A stretch of DNA of 64,000 nucleotides from an uncultured Candidatus Nitrosopumilus sp. (GTDB lineage: Archaea > Thermoproteota > Nitrososphaeria > Nitrososphaerales > Nitrosopumilaceae), in the NCBI GenBank assembly GCA_951812655.1, contig OX638319.1, positions 1 through 64,000 of the forward strand. The letters run 5' to 3'. The notes beneath the pieces were generated by a model. The model was given only the letters and a program-made list of their open reading frames with translations. It did not search any database and was not told where the DNA came from. The position numbers were made by a program, and so were the translations under genes. Below are positions 50,788 through 59,298 of the stretch, in pieces. How positions within the stretch are numbered: the stretch's first letter is position 1; each line of letters opens with the position of its first letter.

Positions 50788-53286
50788 TTGACAGTTCCTC
50801 GAGTTAGTTCGGCATTGAAGGCAGTTGATCTGAAGCAAGTTCCCACACCTCTGATAATTGGGGAAAGAATCAACACTCAGGGTTCTCGAAAAGCAAAGAA
50901 GCTAGTGCTTGATGACGATTTCGACGGATTGGTTGACTTGGGCAGAATTCAAGTTGAGGACGGTGCGCATTGTCTTGATGTTTGTGTTGCAACTACCGAA
51001 CGTGCAGACGAACGTGATTTCATGTTAAATTTGGTAAAAAGGCTTAGCCTAGAAATTGACGCGCCACTTGTGATTGATTCCACAGATCCCGATGTAATTG
51101 AATCGTCTGTGATGCAGATTCCTGGCAGACCCATAATTAACTCAATAAACTTGGAAGGTGACGGGAGTCGGTTTGAAAAATTGGCTCCTATCATGGCAAA
51201 GTATGGCTTGCCCTCTATTGCTTTGTGTATTGGTCCAGAAGGAATGGCCAAAACACCCCAGCAAAAAGTAGACACTGCGGAATTACTCTATGAGACAGGA
51301 AAAAAATACGGATTAAAGATTGAGCAATTCATTTTTGATGTTCTTACATTTACTTTGGCGACTGGAGAGGATGAATTTCTTGATGCGGGAAAAAACACCT
51401 TGGATGGAATAAAACTGGTCAAAGAAAAGTTTCCTGATTCATTTACCACGTTGGGGTTGAGTAACATCAGTTTTGGCCTGGCACCTTATGCTAGAAAAAT
51501 CATAAATTCTGTGTTCTTGTATCATGCGGTCAAAGTCGGTCTTGATTCTGCAATCGTCAACGCAAAGGAGATTATTCCATACGGTGAAATTGACAAAAAA
51601 GAAAGAAAACTTGGTGAAGATCTTATCTTTAACACCCATTCCAATGCTCTGTCGGATCTGATTTCTTATTTTGAGAATGTTGGAACTCAAAGCAATGGTG
51701 CTTCAAAAAAAGTAGATGTGGATCCTACTTTACCTGCAGGTGAGCGTGCAAACTTTAGAATCGTAAACCGACTAAAGGACGGAATAAAAAATGATGTCGT
51801 TTCTGCAATCTCGGAGAAGCTTGAAAAGTCTAATCTGATCAAAGACACTGAGGGAATTCTGACTATTGACGCGCCTCCAGAAGTGACTCATGATGGTGCC
51901 ATTAGGACTCTCAATGAAGACTTACTTCCCGCCATGAAAGAGGTTGGTGACAAATTTGGTGCCGGTGAGCTTATTCTTCCATTTGTTCTAAAATCTGCAG
52001 AATGCATGAAGGCTGCCGTAGGCGAACTGGAAAAATACCTGGTCAAAGAGGAAGGCACGAGTAAAGGTGTTCTGGTTCTGGGTACGGTTTATGGTGACGT
52101 GCATGACATTGGCAAGAATCTGGTGAAGACTATATTTCAAAACAACGGGTACACCGTACATGATTTGGGAAAACAGGTCCCGTTGCAAAAATTCCTTGAA
52201 AAAATTGATGAAACAAAACCTGATGCAATAGGTCTGTCTGCGCTATTGGTGTCTACATCTAAACAAATGAAATTCTTTGTTGAACATGCCAGAAAAAATA
52301 ACATGACAATTCCTATTCTTTGTGGAGGTGCTGCAATTAACAGCAACTACATCAACAGAATCGCAAAAGAGGACGGAATTTACGAACCAGGTGTGTTTTA
52401 TTGCAATACCATGTTTGAAGGTCTAAAAACAATGGATGTTTTGATTTCCGATGAAAAACCAAAACTTTTAGCTGATTGGAAAGAAAAATTGAAAAATTGG
52501 AAAGACAAGTCTGTTGCTTCTGTTGATCCTGATACCCTTCCGAAAAGTGATGTGAAACCTGTATCTTCCCCTGTCCCTAAAATCATCGGGGCGCCTATGC
52601 GCTTAAAATCTGATCAGATTAACATGGCTGAAGTCTGGGATATGATAGATAAGAAATCCCTATTCAAACTTTCTTGGGGCTTGCGAGGAAAAGCTGGCTC
52701 TGAATCTGAATCTGAACATGAGCAGTTGCTCTCTGAATGGAAAATGCGAATAATTAGGGAAAAATTATTTGAACCTGAGATTGTTTATGGGTACTTCAGG
52801 TGCCACAACAAAGACCGAAAATTGCTCATCGAAAATCACAATGGGGATGATGTGGAGTTGGAATTTCCACGTTCTACAAAATCAGAGCATTTGTGTCTGA
52901 CAGACTATTTCGGAGATGATGACATTGTTGCATTTCAATCCGTAACTGTTGGTAACAAGGTATCTGAAATCCTTGATCAATGGAATAAAGATGACAAGTA
53001 TACTGATGCGTACTATCTTCATGGATTGGCGGTTGAAGTGGCTGAGGCATTGGCTGAATGGACAAATCAAAAAATCAAGTCTGAACTGAATTTGAATGGT
53101 GGTGGTCTGAGATATAGCTGGGGATTTCCAAGCTGTCCTGACGTGGAACAACATCATCTGGTATGGAAATTACTAAAGCCTGAATTATCTGGCATGACTC
53201 TGACTGAGTCTGGTCAGATTATTCCAGAACAATCAACTGCGGCAATAGTGGTTCATCATCCTGATGCCAAGTACTTCGTGCTCTAG
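50788..53286 (+). CDS. metH: Methionine synthase, pterin-, cobalamin- and activation-domain part
   Basis: 832 residues from a TTG start. In order: the pterin-binding TIM barrel (about 15-290, PLIIGERINTQGSRKAKK), the helical cap, the cobalamin-binding domain with the DxHxxG motif in DVHDIGKNLVKTIF (about residues 437-450) and the C-terminal SAM-binding activation domain (about 600-832, ending RYSWGFPSCPDVEQ). The last part reactivates oxidised cobalamin. The homocysteine domain is in the preceding gene. It takes its methyl group from methyltetrahydrofolate or an equivalent, probably made by the reductase-like enzyme encoded next. Confidence 0.94.
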   Translation: MTVPRVSSALKAVDLKQVPTPLIIGERINTQGSRKAKKLVLDDDFDGLVDLGRIQVEDGAHCLDVCVATTERADERDFMLNLVKRLSLEIDAPLVIDSTDPDVIESSVMQIPGRPIINSINLEGDGSRFEKLAPIMAKYGLPSIALCIGPEGMAKTPQQKVDTAELLYETGKKYGLKIEQFIFDVLTFTLATGEDEFLDAGKNTLDGIKLVKEKFPDSFTTLGLSNISFGLAPYARKIINSVFLYHAVKVGLDSAIVNAKEIIPYGEIDKKERKLGEDLIFNTHSNALSDLISYFENVGTQSNGASKKVDVDPTLPAGERANFRIVNRLKDGIKNDVVSAISEKLEKSNLIKDTEGILTIDAPPEVTHDGAIRTLNEDLLPAMKEVGDKFGAGELILPFVLKSAECMKAAVGELEKYLVKEEGTSKGVLVLGTVYGDVHDIGKNLVKTIFQNNGYTVHDLGKQVPLQKFLEKIDETKPDAIGLSALLVSTSKQMKFFVEHARKNNMTIPILCGGAAINSNYINRIAKEDGIYEPGVFYCNTMFEGLKTMDVLISDEKPKLLADWKEKLKNWKDKSVASVDPDTLPKSDVKPVSSPVPKIIGAPMRLKSDQINMAEVWDMIDKKSLFKLSWGLRGKAGSESESEHEQLLSEWKMRIIREKLFEPEIVYGYFRCHNKDRKLLIENHNGDDVELEFPRSTKSEHLCLTDYFGDDDIVAFQSVTVGNKVSEILDQWNKDDKYTDAYYLHGLAVEVAEALAEWTNQKIKSELNLNGGGLRYSWGFPSCPDVEQHHLVWKLLKPELSGMTLTESGQIIPEQSTAAIVVHHPDAKYFVL

Positions 53287-54020
53287 GTTCTGGACTTTGT
53301 CAAAAATTCGTCCAGTCCGTAAAAGTCACTTGGTGAAGTAATCAACACGTCTCCTGTAATTTCATGTGTTCTCTTCAGAAGGTCTTCAAACTCTTGCCCG
53401 TACGAGTCCAAGTCCAGATCCAAAAACTTGGCAGATTTTTCATTCTTGCCTGACGGATACAAAATAATCGGAATGATTGAAAATCCCTTGAGGTTTCTAG
53501 ACAAGTCCTGAACTTGGGATATATTTTGAATGACCTGAGTCATGAATCCTTTTGGTTTTGCCTCAATTTTTTTGCCGATTTTTGAAAAGTTAGGCTTGTT
53601 TGAAACTGACAGGTACAAATCAATTTTTGAATTCTTTCCTTGCTCTCTTAATCTTTTTACCGTCAAGCTTGGGATTTGACCTGAATCCTCTTTTCTTGTC
53701 TGAGACGGGTCTCCCATCAGAATTAAAATTCCTGAAAACCCAACTGCTATGCAATTATCTACAAATTCTGAAATCTCTTGTTCTGTTTTGTCTCTGACTC
53801 TGAGACTGACGGTAATTGGGATGTCGGGAATTTCCTTTCTTATGATCTTGCCCACCTCTATTGGGGATACTCTTTGAAAGCCTAGAACATTTTCAGTTAT
53901 GTGAATCGCATCGCATTTTTTTGAAATAATCTTTATCTTTTCGACAAATTTCTGAATTGATTTGTTCGTGTCTGTATCTGGTAAAATTTTTGGCGGATTG
54001 GCTTCGTATCTGATGGTCAC
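53283..54020 (-). CDS. Methylenetetrahydrofolate reductase-like protein
   Basis: 245 residues from a GTG start, shorter than bacterial MetF (about 290). The TIM-barrel features fit: YEANPPK near the start with the catalytic Glu, then ITENVLGFQRVSP, ILILMGDPS and the C-terminal GFSIIPIILYPS. It reduces methylene- to methyl-tetrahydrofolate (or a related C1 carrier) that feeds methionine synthase. It is convergent with metH, the stops overlapping by 4 bp (CTAG), so the neighbours fit one pathway though on opposite strands. Confidence 0.85.
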   Translation of the reverse strand: MTIRYEANPPKILPDTDTNKSIQKFVEKIKIISKKCDAIHITENVLGFQRVSPIEVGKIIRKEIPDIPITVSLRVRDKTEQEISEFVDNCIAVGFSGILILMGDPSQTRKEDSGQIPSLTVKRLREQGKNSKIDLYLSVSNKPNFSKIGKKIEAKPKGFMTQVIQNISQVQDLSRNLKGFSIIPIILYPSGKNEKSAKFLDLDLDSYGQEFEDLLKRTHEITGDVLITSPSDFYGLDEFLTKSRT

Positions 54021-54094
54021 ATTTCAATTTCTTTTCTTCTCTGTTAAAACCTTTGAATACCAAAACCCATATGGAATTGTAGGAGTGAGATGCA

Positions 54095-54643
54095 ATGCAA
54101 TTAGATGAAATAAAGTCTCGTCTTTCTTGTTCTGTTGATCCTGGAATTGAACTGGGCAAAAAATTCCGTTTGGCATCAATACTTGTGGTAATTTATGGTG
54201 ACAAGCCAATGATTGTAATGACTGAAAAACCAAAGCACATGAAATTCCACGCGGGGGAAATTTCTTTTCCTGGTGGGAAACTAGATCCTGGCGATTCTGA
54301 TCTCTTAGAAACTGCATTACGCGAAACCAGTGAAGAGCTTGGATTGATAATTGCCAGAGATCAGGTGATCGGCCAACTGGAACCTGTTGTTACGTTGAAT
54401 TCTGGTTTTTTGATTTTACCTTTTGTATCCGTGGTCAAAGAAATCCCTACATTGATTGCAAATGCGGAAGTAGAAAAAGTTCTTTACATTCCATTGGAAT
54501 CATTTCTGAAAACCCAGGCAAGAGATGCTGATCCCTCTCACAACATAATCCAAGAAATGTATACTTTTGAATATCATAATCAGGTTGTGTGGGGAGCTTC
54601 TGCTAGAATCTTAAAACAAATACGCGATTGCTTGAATACCTGA
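54095..54643 (+). CDS. NUDIX hydrolase, CoA pyrophosphatase type
   Basis: 182 residues. The NUDIX box reads GGKLDPGDSDLLETALRETSEELG with the REXXEE core (RETSEE). Just before it, MKFHAGEISFPGG matches the extra motif that marks CoA diphosphatases (NudL/PCD1 type), which clear oxidised CoA. The start is ATG 54095. It is divergent from the metF-like gene and lies just upstream of the ribosomal pair L39e-L31e. Confidence 0.9.
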   Translation: MQLDEIKSRLSCSVDPGIELGKKFRLASILVVIYGDKPMIVMTEKPKHMKFHAGEISFPGGKLDPGDSDLLETALRETSEELGLIIARDQVIGQLEPVVTLNSGFLILPFVSVVKEIPTLIANAEVEKVLYIPLESFLKTQARDADPSHNIIQEMYTFEYHNQVVWGASARILKQIRDCLNT

Positions 54644-54680
54644 GATTCATTTAAAAAGAGCTCCGCGTGCCTGAAAAAAC

Positions 54681-54839
54681 ATGGCTACACGTAAGTCCTC
54701 TCCGAGGAAAATCCGTCTACTCAAAAAGACTAGGCAGACTTCTGCAGTACCTGCATGGATAATTCTTAAAACAAAACGAGGTGTCAGGACTAATCCTAAG
54801 CGTAGGGCTTGGAGATCAACTGACGTGGAGGTTGGATAG
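54681..54839 (+). CDS. rpl39e: 50S ribosomal protein L39e
   Basis: 52 residues, basic, MATRKSSPRKIRLLKKTRQ, with PAWIILKT and the RAWRSTDV-like end conserved in L39e. It lines the peptide exit tunnel of archaeal and eukaryotic ribosomes. Frame ATG 54681 to TAG 54839. L31e follows 2 bp later, the standard archaeal order. The usual third gene, aIF6, is not present after L31e here. Confidence 0.95.
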   Translation: MATRKSSPRKIRLLKKTRQTSAVPAWIILKTKRGVRTNPKRRAWRSTDVEVG

Positions 54840-54841
54840 AG

Positions 54842-55495
54842 TTGTCTCAGGAATTAGAACGAGTTTATACTATCAATCTTGGGAAAGTAAAGCTTTCACA
54901 GTCTCAGCACAGATCTGTTAGAGCCATTAACATGATTAGAGAATTTGCTCAGCATCACATGAAGGTTGAGACAATAAAGATTGAGGAAGATTTGGCTCAT
55001 GAAATTTGGGCAAGGGGGGTCAGGAGTCCTCCTAGAAAAGTCCGAGTTAGAATGAGTAAGACCGAAGACGGATATGTGCTAGTTTCACGATATGATGATG
55101 CTGCTGAATCAAAGGTTGTTCCTGAAAAAGAAGCAAAAAAAGTTTCTGAAAAAGTAGAAGAGCCGGCCAAGGAAGCACCAGCGGCAGAAGAGCCGGCCAA
55201 GGAAGCACCAGCGGCAGAAGAGCCGGCCAAGGAAGCACCAGCGGCAGAAGAGCCGGCCAAGGAAGCACCAGCGGCAGAAGAGCCGGCCAAGGAAGCACCA
55301 GCGGCAGAAGAGCCGGCCAAGGAAGCACCAGCGGCAGAAGAGCCGGCCAAGGAAGCACCAGCGGCAGAAGAGCCGGCCAAGGAAGCACCAGCGGCAGAAG
55401 AGCCGGCCAAGGAAGCACCAGCGGCAGAAGAGCCGGCCAAGGAAGCACCAGCGGCAGAAGAGCCGGCCAAGGAAGCACCTAATTCAGATAAATAA
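54842..55495 (+). CDS. rpl31e: 50S ribosomal protein L31e with long acidic repeat tail
   Basis: 217 residues from a TTG start, more than twice the usual size (about 80-90). Residues 1-85 are a normal L31e (RVYTINLGKVKLSQSQHRSVRAINMIREFA, then WARGVRSPPRKVRVR). The remaining 130 residues are a Lys/Glu linker plus almost eleven copies of EEPAKEAPAA. L31e lies near the exit tunnel, so the acidic Pro/Ala-rich tail would project from the ribosome surface there. The core function should be normal; the tail role is unknown. Confidence 0.93.
   Translation: MSQELERVYTINLGKVKLSQSQHRSVRAINMIREFAQHHMKVETIKIEEDLAHEIWARGVRSPPRKVRVRMSKTEDGYVLVSRYDDAAESKVVPEKEAKKVSEKVEEPAKEAPAAEEPAKEAPAAEEPAKEAPAAEEPAKEAPAAEEPAKEAPAAEEPAKEAPAAEEPAKEAPAAEEPAKEAPAAEEPAKEAPAAEEPAKEAPAAEEPAKEAPNSDK
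55157..55479 (+). repeat. 30-bp in-frame tandem repeat, 10 full copies plus 23 bp
   Basis: Units begin at 55157 and every 30 bp to 55427, with a partial copy at 55457-55479. Each encodes EEPAKEAPAA. All copies are identical in nucleotide sequence and GC-rich compared with the flanking DNA. Confidence 0.96.
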
Positions 55496-55532
55496 TGTTC
55501 ACAAGTTTTAGTTGTCTGAAAAAAAAATCTGT

Positions 55533-56483
55533 TTACTCTAACTGGTACAAGTCTAGCTCACAGTCAATACTGCAGTCTGGCGTGTCCCAGTCCAGTGTGT
55601 TCTCTTGCGGGATTGCTCCTAATGGATCATAATTGTCAAACTTTGTCATTCCTTGAATTGATGATAGCATAATAATTTTGGAATCGTTGGCATTGGAAGT
55701 CATGTCAATTTGAGAATTACTTTCATTTACAATTCCTGCTGAAAGGTTTGTTATGGAATTGATTACTCCTGTTGGAATGTTGCTTCCGCCTACGACGTAC
55801 AGCATTGAGCGTTTGACAGAATTTGGAGGAGCATTGCCATATAGCATTTTCAATGAATCTCTAAGGGAATCCTCCATCGTTTGTCCGTCTTTGCTTGTAG
55901 AAATGATATTTGTTTCCGAAGATATTTCCGATTTTCCAAGTGATTCCACCACGTGCATCAAGGCAGAATTTGCAATATCGTAGCATGCTTTAGTGCTTAA
56001 ATCGGGATTGCTCTCTAGCAAAGAGTCATTGTCCAGTACTATTGTGCATTTGGAGTTTGCTCTTAATCTTTTTAGCGATACTCCTGAATGGAATATTTTG
56101 TTTTTCTCGTACTTGAAAGGCATGATTGCAAAGGAAATCAATTCCGCATCTGCCTCATTGCATATTTCTGATACGACTGGCGCCATGGCCGAACCCGCTT
56201 TACCTGCCAAATTACTCATTAAGATAACTGTGGAATACTCTGAAATCTTTGCTTTTATTTCGTCTGAAATTTCGTAAGTCGAACCTCTGATTAGTTGAAC
56301 CGATGGGTTGATCACTGAATTAGTAGTCACATGTAAGGATGGGATATCTTTTGGGATATCCTTCACATCATTGCTGACAATTAGACAATCCGAATTTAGA
56401 GAATTCTTTGCGTCTGTTGCCAATTTTGAGCCAATACCTCCAAGTCCTATGACTAAAATTGGCTCTTTAACTTGAAAACTCAT
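55533..56483 (-). CDS. Divergent FtsZ/tubulin-like protein
   Basis: 316 residues with an FtsZ-like plan. The first loop reads LVIGLGGIGSKLATDA, as in FtsZ VIGxGGxG. The tubulin signature position reads SNLAGKAGSAMAPVVSEI instead of GGGTGTGAAP, so the GTP-phosphate loop is degenerate. AELISFAIMPFKYE and LRANSKCTIVLDNDSLLE align with FtsZ strands further on. The catalytic T7 loop NxDxxD is not obvious. Thaumarchaeota divide with Cdv/ESCRT proteins and have divergent FtsZ homologues not required for division, so another cytoskeletal or regulatory job is likely. Confidence 0.8.
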   Translation of the reverse strand: MSFQVKEPILVIGLGGIGSKLATDAKNSLNSDCLIVSNDVKDIPKDIPSLHVTTNSVINPSVQLIRGSTYEISDEIKAKISEYSTVILMSNLAGKAGSAMAPVVSEICNEADAELISFAIMPFKYEKNKIFHSGVSLKRLRANSKCTIVLDNDSLLESNPDLSTKACYDIANSALMHVVESLGKSEISSETNIISTSKDGQTMEDSLRDSLKMLYGNAPPNSVKRSMLYVVGGSNIPTGVINSITNLSAGIVNESNSQIDMTSNANDSKIIMLSSIQGMTKFDNYDPLGAIPQENTLDWDTPDCSIDCELDLYQLE

Positions 56484-56556
56484 TTCTGTTCTTGTCTGCT
56501 GATTTAGATAAAAAACCTTCTTACGTTTTTTTAATCAAATTTTAGATCGAAAAAAA

Positions 56557-57825
56557 TTAACTTACGATCTTTCCGATCAGTCTTTTCACTGTAGCATCCG
56601 TGATTTCAACCACATGAGATTGCCCGATCTCTACTTTGTCTTTCACCGATATGGGCTTGTAGGCAAAGTTTCTACCCTTTATTCCTTCGTCAGTCTGTTC
56701 ATCAAAGAGCACCTTGCCCTTCCATCCGATCCATTTTTGATTGCTTTCTATTGATATTTTGCTGATCTGCTCGAAGATTACTTTGCTTCTTCTTTTCACT
56801 TCTGCAGCATCTACCTGATCCCATTCTGCGGCATCAGTTCCTGGTCTTGCGCTGTATTTTGATAGGTTGACAACGTCTGGCTTTGTTTCATCTAGCAACG
56901 CTATTGTTTTTTGAAATTCATCTTCTGTTTCTGACGGAAAACCTACTATGATGTCTGTGGATATGGTGAAATCTTTGAACTTTTCCTTCATTCTGCTAAC
57001 GATTTCTCTAAACGTTCCCGCGGTGTGTCCGCGTTTCATGTCATGCAGAACTTTATTGCTTCCACTTTGAACTGGAATATGCAAAAACTTGAAGACTTTA
57101 TCGTTTTCGTAAGATGAGATTAGTTCTTCTTTTATTCTTGGCATGTACATTGGATTCATCATTCCTATTCTCATCATGAAATCATCTGGAATTTCTGATA
57201 CTGAATTAATCAGTGTGGGCAAGTCTGTTCCGATGTCCAAGCCATAACATCCGTTATCTGTTGATGTCAGCCAAACCTCCTTGCATCCTTCCTTGATCTC
57301 GGTTTGAACCTGTCTTACAATGTCTCCCAATCTGTAGCTTGTTAGATCCCCCTTGGACAGCTTGGTCTGACAAAACGTGCATTCGCTCATGCATCCGCTT
57401 GCAATCTCCACTATCCCTACTGCTGGATTGAGTCTGACCTTTGGAAGTCCAACTTTTGACAAGTCTGAATCTTCCAATGCAATTAGCTTTTGACCTTCCA
57501 GTGTGGAGTTGATCACCTGAAGTGTTTTTCCAAGGGAATTTGGTCCGAGTAAACTCGCATTTTCTGAAAATTTCTCCACCGTCTCTTTTTCAGCCTTTGG
57601 AAGGCATCCTGCTACTATTAGCGGCTTCGTTTTTAGCGAATTAATCCTATACATCATTTTATTTGCAGTTGAATCCTTTACGGAACACGTCACGATAATG
57701 TTGAGATCTGATTCAGAAGTGTCATCTGTTAGAGTATGGCCTCCGTTAACAACCAGTCCTGAAATCATTTCCGAATCCGCAAAGCTTGCAGAACATCCGT
57801 AGGCTTCTACGAAAATCTTTGCCAT
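56557..57825 (-). CDS. tRNA t6A37 methylthiotransferase (MiaB/MtaB family)
   Basis: 422 residues of the archaeal/eukaryotic (CDKAL1, e-MtaB) branch. The N-terminal UPF0004 domain has cysteines in YGCSAS, VTCSVKD and AGCLPKAE for one cluster. The radical SAM motif is GCMSECTFCQTK for the second. The central barrel (SGCMSECTFC through HIPVQSGSNKVL) and a C-terminal TRAM domain (WIGWKGKVLFDEQ to EITDATVKRLIGKI) complete it. It adds a methylthio group to t6A at position 37 of tRNAs reading ANN codons. It lies 3 bp after the fumarase-type gene on the same strand. Confidence 0.94.
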   Translation of the reverse strand: MAKIFVEAYGCSASFADSEMISGLVVNGGHTLTDDTSESDLNIIVTCSVKDSTANKMMYRINSLKTKPLIVAGCLPKAEKETVEKFSENASLLGPNSLGKTLQVINSTLEGQKLIALEDSDLSKVGLPKVRLNPAVGIVEIASGCMSECTFCQTKLSKGDLTSYRLGDIVRQVQTEIKEGCKEVWLTSTDNGCYGLDIGTDLPTLINSVSEIPDDFMMRIGMMNPMYMPRIKEELISSYENDKVFKFLHIPVQSGSNKVLHDMKRGHTAGTFREIVSRMKEKFKDFTISTDIIVGFPSETEDEFQKTIALLDETKPDVVNLSKYSARPGTDAAEWDQVDAAEVKRRSKVIFEQISKISIESNQKWIGWKGKVLFDEQTDEGIKGRNFAYKPISVKDKVEIGQSHVVEITDATVKRLIGKIVS

Positions 57826-57828
57826 GAA

Positions 57829-59190
57829 CTATCCGAAAAGAGAATCTATCTCTTTGTTGCTCATCAGGTCTTTTGACACAACAAGATCCCTGATGGTTTT
57901 TCCAGTCTTCAGAGATTCCTTGAAAAGCTCAGCTGATTTCAGGTATCCTATTTTTGGAGTCAGTAGAGTGACGATCACTGGACTGTTCTCAATATCTGCA
58001 CGTAGTTTTTCCTTATTTGCAGTAAGTCCATCAATTAGATTCGCTGAAAATATCGGCAAAAAGTTCTTCAGCATGTCAGTCGACTCCAACATGCACTTTA
58101 GCATTCCTGGCATCATCACGTTAAGCTCAAACTGTCCTCCTTGTGCTGCATATGATACCGATGTGTCGTTTCCAATTATGTTGAAGCAAATCATGTTCAT
58201 GCATTCTGCCAAAGAGGGATTTACCTTTCCTGGCATGATTGATGATCCTGCATGCACCGCAGGAATTCCAAGTTCTGCTAATCCTGCGATTGGACCTGAA
58301 GCCATCAACCTGATGTCATTTGCAATCTTTCCTATTTCCAATGCCAAGTTTCGCAATGTACCTGACACATTTGCAACCGCAAACTTGCTTTGCAAGCTGT
58401 GCTGCATGTCCTTTTCTGGCTTTAATGACAATTTTGCAATCTTTCCAAGTTCTGATATTGCAACCCTTCTGTAATTTTTTGGAGTATTGGCACCCGTACC
58501 CACGGCTGTTCCTCCAAGTGCAACATTTTGCAGTTCTTTTTGTGCTGCAATTATTTCATCTCTTGCCTTGGTGATTGATGAGACGTATGCTGCAAATTCA
58601 CTCCCTAGAGTTACTGGCAGGGCATCCATTAAATGAGTTCGACCGATCTTCTTGTATGATGAAAACTGCTTTGCTTTCTTGGACAGCGATTTTATCAAAA
58701 TATCTATAGCTGGAATCGTCTCTTTGAGATTCATCAAAATTGCTACGTGCATGGCTGTAGGATATGTGTCATTGCTTGATTGGGACATGTTTACGTGATC
58801 ATTGGGATGTAGGAATTCGTATTGGCCTTTCTTTTTGCGCATTACTTCCAAAGCCACGTTGGCAATCACTTCATTGGAATTCATGTTGAATGCGGTTCCC
58901 GCACCTGAGTTTATCATGTCTACGACGAACTGATCGACGTATTTTCCGGATAATATCCTGTCACATGCTGTGACTATTGCCTTTCCTCGTTTGGAATCTA
59001 TTGCTTTGGCTTTCATATTCGCAACCGCAGCCGATCTCTTTATCATTACAAACGATCTAATCAAATTTTCATGGCTTTTGCTGCCTGTTACGTGATACTG
59101 GTTGATTGCTCTGCCTGTAAATGCCCCATAATATGCGTCAGCTGGGATCTTGACTTTTCCGAGTGAATCTTCATCTAGTCTAAATTTCAT
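57829..59190 (-). CDS. Class II fumarase/aspartase family lyase
   Basis: 453 residues. The family signature GSSIMPGKVNPSLAE (fumarase-type G before KVNP) is present, as are HPNDHVNMSQSSNDTYPTAMH and GRTHLMDALPVTLG. The N-terminal PADAYYG is more aspartase-like, while GKVNP favours fumarase, so it could be fumarate hydratase or aspartate ammonia-lyase. In the 3-hydroxypropionate/4-hydroxybutyrate-cycle context, fumarate hydratase in the incomplete citric acid cycle is likely. Co-transcribed with the methylthiotransferase. Confidence 0.88.
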   Translation of the reverse strand: MKFRLDEDSLGKVKIPADAYYGAFTGRAINQYHVTGSKSHENLIRSFVMIKRSAAVANMKAKAIDSKRGKAIVTACDRILSGKYVDQFVVDMINSGAGTAFNMNSNEVIANVALEVMRKKKGQYEFLHPNDHVNMSQSSNDTYPTAMHVAILMNLKETIPAIDILIKSLSKKAKQFSSYKKIGRTHLMDALPVTLGSEFAAYVSSITKARDEIIAAQKELQNVALGGTAVGTGANTPKNYRRVAISELGKIAKLSLKPEKDMQHSLQSKFAVANVSGTLRNLALEIGKIANDIRLMASGPIAGLAELGIPAVHAGSSIMPGKVNPSLAECMNMICFNIIGNDTSVSYAAQGGQFELNVMMPGMLKCMLESTDMLKNFLPIFSANLIDGLTANKEKLRADIENSPVIVTLLTPKIGYLKSAELFKESLKTGKTIRDLVVSKDLMSNKEIDSLFG

Positions 59191-59263
59191 GTTAATATTG
59201 AACGCTCTTTCCCATTATTGATTCTTTTTCAAGTCTTCGTTCATAATTGTGGTACAAAAAGGG

Positions 59264-59275
59264 AATTATTATATA
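59264..59275 (+). promoter_or_regulatory. Putative TATA box for nitrite reductase gene
   Basis: AATTATTATATA lies 24-35 bp before the ATG at 59299, preceded by a purine-rich stretch (AAAAAGGG) in the place of a BRE. This suggests a leaderless transcript, as expected for a highly expressed archaeal gene. Confidence 0.6.
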
Positions 59276-59298
59276 GGAATTGCAGGTCTTCGTGAATT

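Noticed and set aside
54997-55478. Long open frames on the minus strand opposite the L31e tail
   Set aside because: They arise from translating a 30-bp GC-rich repeat in other frames (repeats such as LAGSSAAGAS); no start context or family, so they are by-products of the repeat.
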